Shown here piece after piece: positions 35,951-44,427 of a DNA stretch of 64,000 nucleotides. Position numbers and translations under genes: made by a program. Position 1 is the stretch's first letter. Every line of letters begins with the position of its first letter. The stretch spans positions 62,001 through 126,000 of the forward strand of contig JAQUPQ010000006.1 in NCBI GenBank assembly GCA_028716525.1. Direction: 5' to 3'. The stretch is from Terriglobia bacterium (GTDB lineage Bacteria; Acidobacteriota; Terriglobia; JAIQFV01). A model generated the notes under the pieces. That model searched no databases. It was not told where the DNA came from and was given only the letters and a program-made list of their open reading frames with translations.

Positions 35951-36880
35951 TTACTCAAATTCCACTTTCGCCATATCAAAATTGTTCATGTGCCATTGCA
36001 TGGCGCGTTGAAAATCGGCCTGCGCCAAAAAAGATTTTCGACCGGCCACGTCGGCCTGGATCTTTTGAATCTGGCGCAGGGTCTTAGGACCCCATTCCAA
36101 TTTGCAGTTGAGCTGCACGCCGCCATTGTTGACGAGTGCCACGAAAGCATAGGGGCACAACGCCAACTGCTGAGCCAGGTAGAAGCCTTCCATGGGAGCA
36201 AATAAGGTCGGCTTAAAGAGGGGAACGAAGGCTTCCATGGTGGAGGGCTCGCCTTGAGGTTCGATAATCTTCACGTAGTAGGCGAGAAGCGGCCCCGACG
36301 GCGTCTCCGACAAAACCCACGCCACCCGGATCTTGGTTTGGGGATGGAAGGGAGGCCCTTGGACCACCGCGACAATGGCAATTACCTTTTGAAATCCCTC
36401 CCGGACAATTTGCACGCGATGCCCGGCCCTGAGATGCGCCGCCATGGCGGGCTGAAGCGCTGTCATCTTTTCATTCCAGACAGGAAATCGCAGCGGGTGG
36501 AGCCAGGATTCCCAATGGTCTTTCCATTGACGGGCTTCGAAGTGTTGCGGATCTTTGGCCAAAACCTTATCCAACTCTTCTTCAGCAGATTTGAATTGTC
36601 CGCACACGTGCAGGGCTGAAGCCTTCGCCACGGCCAAATTCAAATCGTCGGGACAAAGCTGAATACCGGCATCCAGCTCTTGGACCAGCTGCGTGAGATC
36701 GTCCATGCCTGCGGAAACCTGGAGCATGGACTGATCGCCGGCCACTTCGATTCGCACACACCGATCCACTATGTCGGCGGCGGCTTTCAAATGCTTGGAG
36801 GCCGGGTGGCGGGGATCTGAAAGAGACCCGGCCACTGGGGTGTCTTCTTTTTCTTTCAATCCGAAGAATGAGAAACCCAT
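35951..36880 (-). CDS. TPR-containing protein with amphipathic N-terminal leader
   Basis: 309 residues. Begins MGFSFFGLKEKED, the short amphipathic leader type shared with other proteins of this cluster. A helical TPR-like region at about 65-125 (QLCPDDLNLAVAKASALHVCG, then DPQHFEARQWKDHW) precedes a globular alpha-beta part (about 130-300) with KVIAIVAVVQGPPFHP, KIRVAWVLSE and LALCPYAFVALVNNGG. CAAGGAGAACTTT precedes the start. The second part was not recognised. Probably binds other members of the cluster through its TPR. Confidence 0.87.
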   Translation of the reverse strand: MGFSFFGLKEKEDTPVAGSLSDPRHPASKHLKAAADIVDRCVRIEVAGDQSMLQVSAGMDDLTQLVQELDAGIQLCPDDLNLAVAKASALHVCGQFKSAEEELDKVLAKDPQHFEARQWKDHWESWLHPLRFPVWNEKMTALQPAMAAHLRAGHRVQIVREGFQKVIAIVAVVQGPPFHPQTKIRVAWVLSETPSGPLLAYYVKIIEPQGEPSTMEAFVPLFKPTLFAPMEGFYLAQQLALCPYAFVALVNNGGVQLNCKLEWGPKTLRQIQKIQADVAGRKSFLAQADFQRAMQWHMNNFDMAKVEFE

Positions 36881-37012
36881 AAAGTTCTCCTTGCCCTCGT
36901 CTGAAGATTGAATTTGTGCCCTGCGGCTTAGAGTTTTATGTCACTTCCTCAATGCGCGAGCACGTCTTACAACTGCCACTCTCAAAGATATGGTCGAAAA
37001 TGAACTCTCCAA

Positions 37013-37228
37013 TCAGATGGTCAGCTCCATAACCACGCCCGGATTTTGATCCCAAACCACGTACCACTCTTTTCCACAATGGGGACATTGGACGGTCAAA
37101 GGAAACCTTCCCGTTTCTTTTTGGAAGTAAAAAGGAACCTGGTCTCCATTGACAGGCCATCTTCGAGTAGCATGGGTCTTGTAACAATGCTGACAGCGCA
37201 ACTGGTCGGCGAATTGGGAGTAATGCAT
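37013..37228 (-). CDS. Small zinc-ribbon protein
   Basis: 71 residues. Two Cys pairs, LRCQHCYKTH and VQCPHCGKEW, give a typical zinc ribbon around RWPVNGDQVPFYFQKETGRFPL. The ribosome site AAAGGAGACTATCG is clear. Unknown function. The GC-poor codons do not differ from neighbours. Confidence 0.85.
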   Translation of the reverse strand: MHYSQFADQLRCQHCYKTHATRRWPVNGDQVPFYFQKETGRFPLTVQCPHCGKEWYVVWDQNPGVVMELTI

Positions 37229-37342
37229 CGATAGTCTCCTTTCGATGGACCTTATTTTCCAGTCAATTGAATGTTACCGATTTGCGTTCCAACTGCTGCA
37301 ATCTCGTGGGCTGCTCCGAGCCGAATCTCACGGTCGGCTGTG

Positions 37343-38398
37343 TCAAACCTTTAACTGCGACAAATGGACGTGCTTGGCTTTTTCAAAAACAACAAGCGAA
37401 CTTGCCGGATCGAATGCCGAACTCATGAAAAGCGGACCCTGCCCGAGTTCCAGCTCGTCCTCTGGTTTCCTCAGGGTTCCCGAGAGGATTTCCTTGGTCG
37501 AATGGATGCAAAGCCACTGTCTGACACCATCTTTCCACGGTGGGGCCGCTGCCAATATCACCACCTTTTCTCCCTCGGGTGAGAACGCGGCGTTCTGAAA
37601 AACGGTCTCTGCCTTGCTGACCGAATGGAGCTTGCCGGATAAGACGTCCAAGAGGACGATGACCCCGCCCATATTCTTAAAATGGGCGTTCGTGCTGCCC
37701 CCAGCCGTGAATTCAATTTCGACCTCGAAAGTTCCTCCTGCGATAAGAAGATGTTCTCCTGACGATGAAAATCTCAAAGAATGGTAGCTATAGGGTGGCG
37801 TCATGTGGACTTTGCCCGCGCCGCCTTTTTGGACGTCCCACACGACCACCAGTCCACCCCCGATGGCCGCCCAACGAGTCTGATCCGGCGAGATGGCGAC
37901 CTCTGAAAATTTTTCGGGTGGCTTCTCAAGGATTTGCTTCAGAGACTTCGAATCAAGATGAAACGTCTGCTCTTCCTTACCGGAAGAGATTTCCACGCAG
38001 GACACCGTTGTTTCACTGCCTGCGATAGCCAGCGACTTGCCATCTGCCGTGAAGGCCAAAGCGCTAACGGGGCCGGAGCGCTGCCACCTTGCTAATTCCT
38101 TCAAGCCTGTGGTGTCCCAAATACGGACCTCCCCATCTTCAGACCCAGACGCGATTTGATTTTCGTTGGTGGAAATAGCCAGGGCTTCAACCCTCTTGAG
38201 ATGGCCCTTCAGTGTTCCCAGGGATTGAGCGTTCAGCACATCCCAAATCCGGATTTCCGTTCCTTCTGAAGGAGCGGAAGCCACCCAGCGTCGCGACGCC
38301 GCAACCTCGGAAACTCCGCCGGCATGAAGACCGAGATCGTGTTCTGCCACCAGCAGAGCGTCTTTCGAATGAAGCAAACCAGATAAGAAGCCTGGCAT
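37343..38398 (-). CDS. WD40 beta-propeller protein
   Basis: 351 residues from ATG 38398 (AGAGGGAGGTGTGTT upstream; a longer in-frame start lacks this). After the amphipathic leader MPGFLSGLLHSKDALLV come about seven WD40 blades: EIRIWDVLNAQSLGTLKGH, EVRIWDTTGLKELARW, ALAFTADGKSLAIAGSE, RWAAIGGGLVVVWDVQKGG, SLRFSSSGEHLLIAGG, GVIVLLDVLSGKLHSV, AAFSPEGEKVVILAA. A single seven-bladed propeller is likely. No signal peptide; cytoplasmic platform for protein interactions is inferred. Its leader resembles those of other cluster proteins. Confidence 0.88.
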   Translation of the reverse strand: MPGFLSGLLHSKDALLVAEHDLGLHAGGVSEVAASRRWVASAPSEGTEIRIWDVLNAQSLGTLKGHLKRVEALAISTNENQIASGSEDGEVRIWDTTGLKELARWQRSGPVSALAFTADGKSLAIAGSETTVSCVEISSGKEEQTFHLDSKSLKQILEKPPEKFSEVAISPDQTRWAAIGGGLVVVWDVQKGGAGKVHMTPPYSYHSLRFSSSGEHLLIAGGTFEVEIEFTAGGSTNAHFKNMGGVIVLLDVLSGKLHSVSKAETVFQNAAFSPEGEKVVILAAAPPWKDGVRQWLCIHSTKEILSGTLRKPEDELELGQGPLFMSSAFDPASSLVVFEKAKHVHLSQLKV

Positions 38399-38560
38399 AA
38401 CACACCTCCCTCTTGATGTTGGAAGTAGACCATTTTCAACTGACCCGACAGCCACAGCGATTTCATCTCGACCTAAAAGGAAGCTCTCCGCAATACTCCG
38501 AAACTATGCCCTTGCCGATCCAGAAACGTGGCTGAGTGAAGTATCCTTTTCAAATCCGCG

Positions 38561-39151
38561 CTATCGGCCCCTCACCGCACGTCCCATTTCGGCCGAGGAC
38601 TCGCCCAAGTGGCCGACGGATCCGAAATCGAAATTGAGGCCGGCCAGCGAACTGAACATGACGGCCAACAGAACGATCAACACAACTTTTTGTTTCAGCC
38701 CCTTGCTTTGAATCGCAAGGGTCAGCAGGCCCAGCAACAGCAGCAGCCGTCCCGACCAGCCCATCCACAGGGTGGCGCGCGATCCCGCGACCTCCGTTTG
38801 CAGGTCTAACCAGGCGCGCTTCAGTCGTGTGGTGTCGATGGATTTCTCCAGCTCGGCCTGCTTGGCCTCAGCGGCTTGGCGGAGTTCTTCCTCTTTTTTG
38901 GACCGCTCCTCGAACGTCAAGGCAACGTTGTCATTCATCTTGCGGCGCTCCGCTTCTTGATCTTTTTTGAATTGCTCCATCTCGAGATCGATGATCTGTC
39001 CGGCTTGATCGAATTGCGTTTTGGCCTTGGAAACTCTCGCGCCATCAATGCGAGCCCACACGGGTGCAAACAAGGCCAAGGCCAGTCCGATCACAATCAA
39101 AATCTGCGCCGGCGTCCCTTCGAGCTTAGCAAATAGATCCTTGCCGTTCAT
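38561..39151 (-). CDS. Three-TM membrane protein, paralogue B of the GTPAQILI family
   Basis: 196 residues from ATG 39151 (AAGGAGGAGGCCC). Same layout as the protein at 31164, gapless along the entire length: MNGKDLFAKLEGTPAQ, TM1 (about 17-34), periplasmic charged helix with FDQAGQIIDLEMEQFKK, TM2 and TM3 (about 131-172), tail LNFDFGSVGHLGES. It is placed directly before (in transcript order after) the TonB-fused paralogue, 63 bases apart. Unknown family. The strict conservation of length points to a structural, probably oligomeric, role. Confidence 0.88.
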   Translation of the reverse strand: MNGKDLFAKLEGTPAQILIVIGLALALFAPVWARIDGARVSKAKTQFDQAGQIIDLEMEQFKKDQEAERRKMNDNVALTFEERSKKEEELRQAAEAKQAELEKSIDTTRLKRAWLDLQTEVAGSRATLWMGWSGRLLLLLGLLTLAIQSKGLKQKVVLIVLLAVMFSSLAGLNFDFGSVGHLGESSAEMGRAVRGR

Positions 39152-39214
39152 GGGCCTCCTCCTTCTGAGATACAAGTGAAGTTGCGTCGCTGACAAGGAT
39201 GCCGCGCCGTACAT

Positions 39215-40303
39215 TCACTCCAACTTAAAATTCACTGTGACGGTAGTAACGACCTCGACCGGTTGACCATTAAGTAAGACCGGCCGATAGATCCATTGTC
39301 TGACGGCATCGATAGCCGCCTGCACAAGAATCGGATGTCCGCTCAGCACGGAGACATTCTGGACGGTTCCTTGTTTCGACACGGTCACCTCCAAAACCAC
39401 AGAACCTTGAATGCGCGCTGCCTTGGCTAATTGCGGATAGACCGGATTTACCCGGCGGATCAGGTTGGCCTCCTGATCAGTCACGCGAATTCGGTCAGGA
39501 AGTTTGGCGCTTTCACCCGCTCGTGAGGAAGACGGCGGTGGAGCGGATGACGATGGCACCCCGCCAAGAATTCCCCCGATCACCCCTCCAGGGACGCCAC
39601 CAGGAATGCCTTGCATTTCAAATGAAGTAGCCGATCCTGGCGGTGGTGGAGGCGGCGGTGGGGGTGGCAAACTCTCAGAGAGCTTTGCGATTTCACTCGA
39701 GATGCTGGTGGGAACATCGCTAGCCAAGGCCAAGTGGCTGACCGCGGGAACCGGTCGCCCCAAAAAATCTTGACGTCGCTCGGGTTCGATACTGGCCAGC
39801 GAGCTCAGCATCGCCACCAGGAGAATGACAAGAAGGATGATCTGTTTCACGCCCTCATTCTGAATGGTCATGATAAGAAGGCCCAACATCAACATCAGGC
39901 GTCCCAGCCACCCCACAATGTCCGGCCATCGTGTATCGACGGCGCGTGCCCGGGCACTCATTAACGCGCGCTTCAAATCGCTTTCATCGTAGGAGCGCTG
40001 CAATTCATCGCGTTTGGCATAAGCCGCCTCTTGCAGGCCCTGTCTTTTCTGGAGGCGCTCATCCACACTCAAGGCCGGGTTTTCATAAACGCTCTTCAGG
40101 TCGGCATCCTGGCCTTTCTTGAATTTTTCAACTTCTGTTTTGACCAAGTCTCCGGCTTGATCGAGCTTCGCTTGGGCCTTTGAGACGGCAACCTCGTTCA
40201 TTTGTCGCCACAAGGGGACAAACAACGTGACCGCCAGCCCCAGGATGATCAGAATTTGCGCGGGAGTCCCTGAAACCTTCGAAAATAAGTTTTGTGAACT
40301 CAT
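39215..40303 (-). CDS. Three-TM protein fused to a TonB C-terminal domain (paralogue C)
   Basis: 362 residues. Residues 1-170 align gaplessly with paralogues A and B (MSSQNLFSKVSGTPAQ, DQAG at 48-51, GWLGRLMLMLGLL at 131-143, TM3 about 156-172). Next is a linker with ten prolines at 213-222 and a Gly/Pro/Ser-rich stretch. A TonB C-terminal domain follows (about 275-362), with VNPVYPQLAKAARIQGSVVLEVTV and VRQWIYRPVLLNGQPVEV. With three TM segments and the N-terminus inside, the TonB domain would sit in the periplasm, as needed to touch outer-membrane receptors. GAAGAGGAGAAGACTA precedes ATG. TonB proteins normally have one TM helix, so this architecture is unusual. Could energise receptors such as those at 4384 and 8538; that is inference. 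Confidence 0.9.
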   Translation of the reverse strand: MSSQNLFSKVSGTPAQILIILGLAVTLFVPLWRQMNEVAVSKAQAKLDQAGDLVKTEVEKFKKGQDADLKSVYENPALSVDERLQKRQGLQEAAYAKRDELQRSYDESDLKRALMSARARAVDTRWPDIVGWLGRLMLMLGLLIMTIQNEGVKQIILLVILLVAMLSSLASIEPERRQDFLGRPVPAVSHLALASDVPTSISSEIAKLSESLPPPPPPPPPPGSATSFEMQGIPGGVPGGVIGGILGGVPSSSAPPPSSSRAGESAKLPDRIRVTDQEANLIRRVNPVYPQLAKAARIQGSVVLEVTVSKQGTVQNVSVLSGHPILVQAAIDAVRQWIYRPVLLNGQPVEVVTTVTVNFKLE

Positions 40304-40491
40304 TAGTCTTCTCCTCTTCTTTCACACTGTTCTTTTCATCCCAACCCTCAAGACGTTTCCTCACACTTGGGATCGCCCAGCGGGACAGTCATAATCAGAG
40401 TTCTTATCTGAATTCACCTCGGTTAATCTCCACTCATTACCTCGTTGGACGGCGGGCCGTCATGGCGTTGTGCTTGCGCCCGGGTCAGTCT

Positions 40492-40758
40492 TTAAAGCCC
40501 GGGGGGAGGCTTAAGCATCTGCCGACAATCGGGACATTGATTGACAAGCGCCATCATGCCGGGAAAGGGTTCCCCCATGGCCTTGATATAGCAGTTCGAG
40601 CACAGGACACGCTTGCACTTGGGGCACTGACCAAATCCCAGCCTTCCCGGCTGAATATCTCCCGAGAGGCCACATTTTGCGCACGTATACTTCCCTTTGG
40701 CGCTGACCGACTTCCCCTCTTCTTTCTTGCTTCCAAAGATTTTTCCGATGAATGACAT
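40492..40758 (-). CDS. Small double zinc-ribbon protein with amphipathic leader
   Basis: 88 residues. Leader MSFIGKIFGSKKEEGKS, then a treble-cleft-like cysteine set: YTCAKCGLSG, GQCPKCKRVLCSNCYIKA, NQCPDCRQM (eight cysteines in pairs). CTGAGGAGATATTGTC precedes ATG. Zinc-binding by pattern; partner unknown. Confidence 0.86.
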   Translation of the reverse strand: MSFIGKIFGSKKEEGKSVSAKGKYTCAKCGLSGDIQPGRLGFGQCPKCKRVLCSNCYIKAMGEPFPGMMALVNQCPDCRQMLKPPPGL

Positions 40759-40788
40759 GACAATATCTCCTCAGGGTGTGCTTGGCCG

Positions 40789-41259
40789 CTACGACAGCAT
40801 GCTCATGCCTTTCTTCAACCCGCTTGGACCGATGGTTTTCAATTGTCCGATGGAGTAAGAGTTATACGTCCCGCCCGAATAGCTGAAATTGATAATCAAC
40901 CCGTAAGGCGCTTGGTACAGCGGGTCGGAAGACGCGTTGTTCAGCATGGCCCACAAATCACTGATGGAAGGAAGCGCCAGCACGCTCAACGGCTTGGTCG
41001 TCCGGTAGTACCGCTGATACCCTTCGATGAAGCGTGCGGCCTTGTCAGCGCTCGAGAAGATCATGATGGACTCATCGCTGCCCATCTTGCCGGTCAACGG
41101 CCGATCGCCAAACAGCACGAGATGACACAGCGGGCTTCTGGGTTTGTTCTTCCGAAGCTCCGCCACAATCTGCTCCACTGAGGCTGAGGTCGGGGTCGGC
41201 TCGACCCCAGCTGCGGAGTTCCCTCCGTTGCCTTTTAACAAGTCCTTGAACCAGCTCAT
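40789..41259 (-). CDS. Protein of unknown function, weakly SseB-like, with amphipathic leader
   Basis: 156 residues from ATG 41259 (GAAGGAGGGGGGGATC), a start that fits much better than the longest in-frame ORF. Leader MSWFKDLLKGNGGN and a flexible stretch precede a small alpha-beta domain with SPLCHLVLFGDRPL, ESIMIFSSADKAARFIEGYQR and YGLIINFSYSGG. The order resembles the SseB N-terminal domain found near secretion systems, but similarity is too weak to be sure. Confidence 0.8.
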   Translation of the reverse strand: MSWFKDLLKGNGGNSAAGVEPTPTSASVEQIVAELRKNKPRSPLCHLVLFGDRPLTGKMGSDESIMIFSSADKAARFIEGYQRYYRTTKPLSVLALPSISDLWAMLNNASSDPLYQAPYGLIINFSYSGGTYNSYSIGQLKTIGPSGLKKGMSMLS

Positions 41260-41364
41260 GATCCCCCCTCCTTCGATCACGATCCGCCCGGATTCAAACG
41301 CCTCTCCAAAACGCTCCCTGTCTTTCCAATTCCCGCGGAGCAGAAACAACTCCTTCCTTAATTG

Positions 41365-42027
41365 CTATTTTTCTGACTTCGAACTTGGCGATGTCGCAGC
41401 GTCGGCAATCTCCACGGGGTGTGGTTCCAACTGGTACTGCTTCTTTCCATAGTGCCACACCAACCCGGCGGCATTGGAGGGCACTTCAAAGGAAAGCGTG
41501 GTTGGCCCTTTGTGTGTTTTCAAAAGGCCGCTCTTAAACTTCGCCCCTGAGGCATCTGAGAGCCAGGAATGCTCATCGAGCCGCACCAAGTATTTGCCTT
41601 GCGTCAAGGACACAAATTTCGTCAAATCCTCATCAAAATTCCGCTGTCCCTTTCCCCCGAACTGGAGAACAAGAAATGTTTTTCCTGGGGCGGCGTTTTC
41701 GTCGAAGCCACAGATCGTACTCATGGAAGGAATGGTAAAAACCTCCGTTCCCGGCTTCGCCGACAGGTACTTACCCTTTTCCACACACATGGCTTCGATG
41801 GTGGTCTTGTCGCTGCGCGCCACACCGGTCAGTTCGCCCATTGGAGTTTTGGGTGGAGGGGGCGGAGGCACAGGGGTCGCCGGCGGAGCGGGCTTGGCCA
41901 CATCCGACTGAACCGCCGTCGACGACGGCTGATTTTCGGCCTTCTTGCACCCCATGGAAAAGAATCCCTCAAACAAAGCCGTGCATAAAACCATCCCGCT
42001 GATCAGAAAAATTGATCTCCTAGCCAT
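41365..42027 (-). CDS. Lipoprotein of unknown function with Pro-rich linker
   Basis: 220 residues from ATG 42027 (ATGGAGGAATTT). Signal peptide ends at a probable lipobox around FSMGCKK (Cys about 27), so acylation by Lgt/Lnt is expected. A linker with six consecutive prolines within AKPAPPATPVPPPPPPKTP follows, then a compact domain (about 65-205) that includes VARSDKTTIEAMCVEKGKYL, FLVLQFGGKGQRNFDEDLTKFVSLT and LSFEVPSNAAGLVWHYG, a pattern like DUF4352-type Ig domains. The proline linker would let it span from membrane to periplasm. Confidence 0.87.
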   Translation of the reverse strand: MARRSIFLISGMVLCTALFEGFFSMGCKKAENQPSSTAVQSDVAKPAPPATPVPPPPPPKTPMGELTGVARSDKTTIEAMCVEKGKYLSAKPGTEVFTIPSMSTICGFDENAAPGKTFLVLQFGGKGQRNFDEDLTKFVSLTQGKYLVRLDEHSWLSDASGAKFKSGLLKTHKGPTTLSFEVPSNAAGLVWHYGKKQYQLEPHPVEIADAATSPSSKSEK

Positions 42028-42115
42028 AAATTCCTCCATGAGGTTTTTTGTCCTGCTCGTGGCCCCTACCCTATCGGATCACTTCGTTTTCCCATCCTCC
42101 ACCCGGGGAAGCTCT

Positions 42116-43135
42116 TCATCCCCGCGCGAAACGATGCACATATGAAACCAGCTTCTGCCGCACCGTTTCATCATTGAACGTTTGACCTTCACGCAGCTCG
42201 TCGTAAATCTGAAACAGCATATTTTCGACGCACTTGTAGACCTCGATCACGGCATCTTCGACGAGAATGATTTTCTTTCCACCCTTCTGAGCGAAGCGCT
42301 CCGCGAAGGGAAGAAGGAAGACGAACTTGGCGAGATTCCATCCGCCGTAGAGTTGAATTATCTCCATGGTCAAGGAAGAGGCGCGGTCGTCGAAGGGACT
42401 GACTGATCCCCGCCCCGAGAGGCGTGAAGCGGTGGAAGCAATCATGCAGTCTTCGGCAGGACTCGATTCGCGTCCAATCTTTCCGTTGACGAGGCGATAG
42501 GTCGGTTTGCCGCCGAAACCGGGTAGTGTGCCGGGATGTGCCTTCGAGCCGAATTCACGCACCCAGGCAGCAAAGCCGTCGAAATCGAAACGGTCAAAGG
42601 TTTCACGAGCGAGTTCCTTCGGCCATCCGCCCGCCAGCGCCTCCGTAAGACCCAGCGTTTCTTCTTTCTTCTTGTCGGTGGAGTCACCCAAGCGAAATGC
42701 CATCTTGAGCTTCCGCTGATAACGAATTTCCACGCCGGCCTGGCGTAAAACCGTGACCTCGTAACGATTCGGCCTTTTGCCGATGCCCAGGAAACCTTTT
42801 TTACCGAGGCTCGTGAGTTTGACGTTTTGAATGACCACATCGGATTTCACTCCGTTGCGCGCCTCCGCTTCGGTGAAAGCATCGATACCCAGCACCTTCT
42901 GCTCGGCGGCGACAATTTCCTTTCGCTCAATGACCTCGGCGCCTTCGGGAACTTTGGCCATCGCTTTGACGAAAGCAGACGAGGAATCGTCGGCATATGC
43001 CCGCACCGTGACCACATCGCTGGACTGAATCACTTTTTCGTTGACGATGGAAAAGCCGGATGGAATTTGTGGAATCACTTGCTCCCGTGCTCTTTCGATG
43101 GAGTCGGCTTCGACTTCCAGTGTCTGGATGCTCAT
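42116..43135 (-). CDS. Protein of unknown function with a Jag-N-like motif
   Basis: 339 residues, no signal peptide; TCAGAGGGAGGTTGT before ATG. N-terminal half carries the phrase KKGFLGIGKRPNRYEVTV (near 112-130), matching the Jag-N pattern G-F-L-G-I-G followed by a beta strand, preceded by alternating strands typical of that domain. The C-terminal half (about 140-339) is mainly helical, with ETFDRFDFDGFAAWVREFG and FVFLLPFAERFAQKGGKKIILVEDAVIEVY, and was not recognised. Jag-N domains occur in RNA-binding Jag/KhpB proteins; RNA binding here is speculative because no KH or R3H domain is visible. Confidence 0.84.
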   Translation of the reverse strand: MSIQTLEVEADSIERAREQVIPQIPSGFSIVNEKVIQSSDVVTVRAYADDSSSAFVKAMAKVPEGAEVIERKEIVAAEQKVLGIDAFTEAEARNGVKSDVVIQNVKLTSLGKKGFLGIGKRPNRYEVTVLRQAGVEIRYQRKLKMAFRLGDSTDKKKEETLGLTEALAGGWPKELARETFDRFDFDGFAAWVREFGSKAHPGTLPGFGGKPTYRLVNGKIGRESSPAEDCMIASTASRLSGRGSVSPFDDRASSLTMEIIQLYGGWNLAKFVFLLPFAERFAQKGGKKIILVEDAVIEVYKCVENMLFQIYDELREGQTFNDETVRQKLVSYVHRFARG

Positions 43136-43253
43136 ACAACCTCCCTCTGAAATTCAGCAAGATAACAAATGCTCAAAACGGATTGCTTCTTCGAATGCCC
43201 GGTTAGAAACTGTGCCCAAAAAAAAGTCGAGAGACAACGCCAGGTACTTGGCC

Positions 43254-43541
43254 CTAAGCCTCGCCTCGGTTAATCGCTTTGGCCCTCTTCGCAGCCCACC
43301 ACGGCTGCACCACAAGGAAGTAAACCAGGAAGAGCAGCCCACCAATGATGGGGATGGGATGATCCTGACCGGGCTGAAGTCCCAAAGCTAAGGTGGTCAC
43401 CCACATCAACAGACCGAACCCAATCACTATTTCAAACGACCGCAAGCCTCGCCGCACGTAAATCATCCCGATGGGTCCGAAGAAAAGCGCCAATAGGACA
43501 GCCGCAACTACACTCTTTGGATTCTCAATAGGCTCTTCCAT
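43254..43541 (-). CDS. Small integral membrane protein, TM2-like
   Basis: 95 residues from ATG 43541 (GCAAAGGAGGTACCGAGGCC). Three hydrophobic helices (about 12-30, 33-55, 60-80); the first loop GPIGMIYVRRG recalls the TM2-domain GxFGxHxFY loop but lacks its His. Cytosolic basic C-terminus AAKRAKAINRG. Unknown role in the cluster. Confidence 0.82.
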   Translation of the reverse strand: MEEPIENPKSVVAAVLLALFFGPIGMIYVRRGLRSFEIVIGFGLLMWVTTLALGLQPGQDHPIPIIGGLLFLVYFLVVQPWWAAKRAKAINRGEA

Positions 43542-43704
43542 GGCCTCGGTACCTCCTTTGCAGCAACGACGAGTTGCGATATTCAAAACCGTCTCTCTAA
43601 CTTCTAGGCGCGGTTCCTTTCTCTCCAATCATCAAAGGCCAATGGCGAAGGCTTGACCCTCTGGAGATGTCTGCCGCCACAGGCCAAGTTCGGTGCTGCC
43701 CGAG

Positions 43705-44250
43705 TTAGTCCAATCGTTTAGAAAATGTAAATGCAAACACCTCGATGCTCTTTCCGGGTTTTGTCAAATCCTTGATCGTCCACTCGTGGCCGCCCGTCCC
43801 GGTGAATGTGATCTTCACTTCCACGGGATGGGTCTTTTCCTGGATGTCCCGCAGCACGCCTGTGCCCGAAAAGCCGGTGCTCGGGTCATACGCAAGTTCG
43901 GTCCTCTCAAGCGCGTCGTGTCCGCCGGAGTTGATGGTCAAAAAGAATTTTTTTGTCTCTGCAACATATGTAAGTTTGGCATCGAATACGGGCTGTGCGG
44001 AGACCATCGGTTTGATGGAGAAGACAATCGTCCTGGAGTCGAGCTGTTGTATCTGCACGTTGTCGGCGCGGCTCACGGTGAATTCATTCCCCGAATGCAC
44101 ATACGACATGATGGCGCTCCACCGTCCCAACAAGCGCGCAAATGCCTGCGGAGAATCCCCGGAACCGGCGTGCATTGAACCACTGATCATTGAAAGACCA
44201 ATGCCAAAGCACAGCCCCATCAAAGCCACATACACAGTTCTGCGTCTCAT
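43705..44250 (-). CDS. Secreted protein, DUF1579-like
   Basis: 181 residues; AAAAGGAGAAGGTC before ATG. Signal peptide about 1-28. The phrase LLGRWSAIMSYVHSGNEFTVSRAD and a string of strands (TIVFSIKPM, AKLTYVAETKKFFLTINSGG, TELAYDPSTGFSGTGVL, VEVKITFTGTGGHEW) suggest a beta-barrel of the lipocalin-like type used by DUF1579 proteins. No substrate known. The downstream flank holds a TGTCCAGGTGTGACCCC repeat. Confidence 0.85.
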   Translation of the reverse strand: MRRRTVYVALMGLCFGIGLSMISGSMHAGSGDSPQAFARLLGRWSAIMSYVHSGNEFTVSRADNVQIQQLDSRTIVFSIKPMVSAQPVFDAKLTYVAETKKFFLTINSGGHDALERTELAYDPSTGFSGTGVLRDIQEKTHPVEVKITFTGTGGHEWTIKDLTKPGKSIEVFAFTFSKRLD

Positions 44251-44274
44251 GACCTTCTCCTTTTCAGTCTATCT

Positions 44275-44297
44275 AATGTCCAGGTGTGACCCCTTTC
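44275..44297 (+). repeat. AATGTCCAGGTGTGACCCC repeat copy 1
   Basis: AATGTCCAGGTGTGACCCC followed by TTTC. Its near-exact copy lies at 45230-45251, and an inverted copy at 45112-45129. It is inside an intergenic gap of the cluster (44251-44427). Confidence 0.85.
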
Positions 44298-44427
44298 TTC
44301 TCTTTCAATGTCCCCCTCGGCCCCGATCCGATACCAACACCTTCAAACTTCACGATTCCGTGTGTTTTAACAGATCACCAACGTCAAACTTGGACAAACA
44401 CTTTTGCGCGAACGAAGCACGTCGAGC

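Noticed and set aside
31164-40303. Reading the three-TM proteins as ExbB/TolQ
   Set aside because: They have three TM segments and a TonB fusion, but no visible ExbB/TolQ sequence motif (such as the conserved TM2/TM3 Thr/Pro pattern), so the label was not used.
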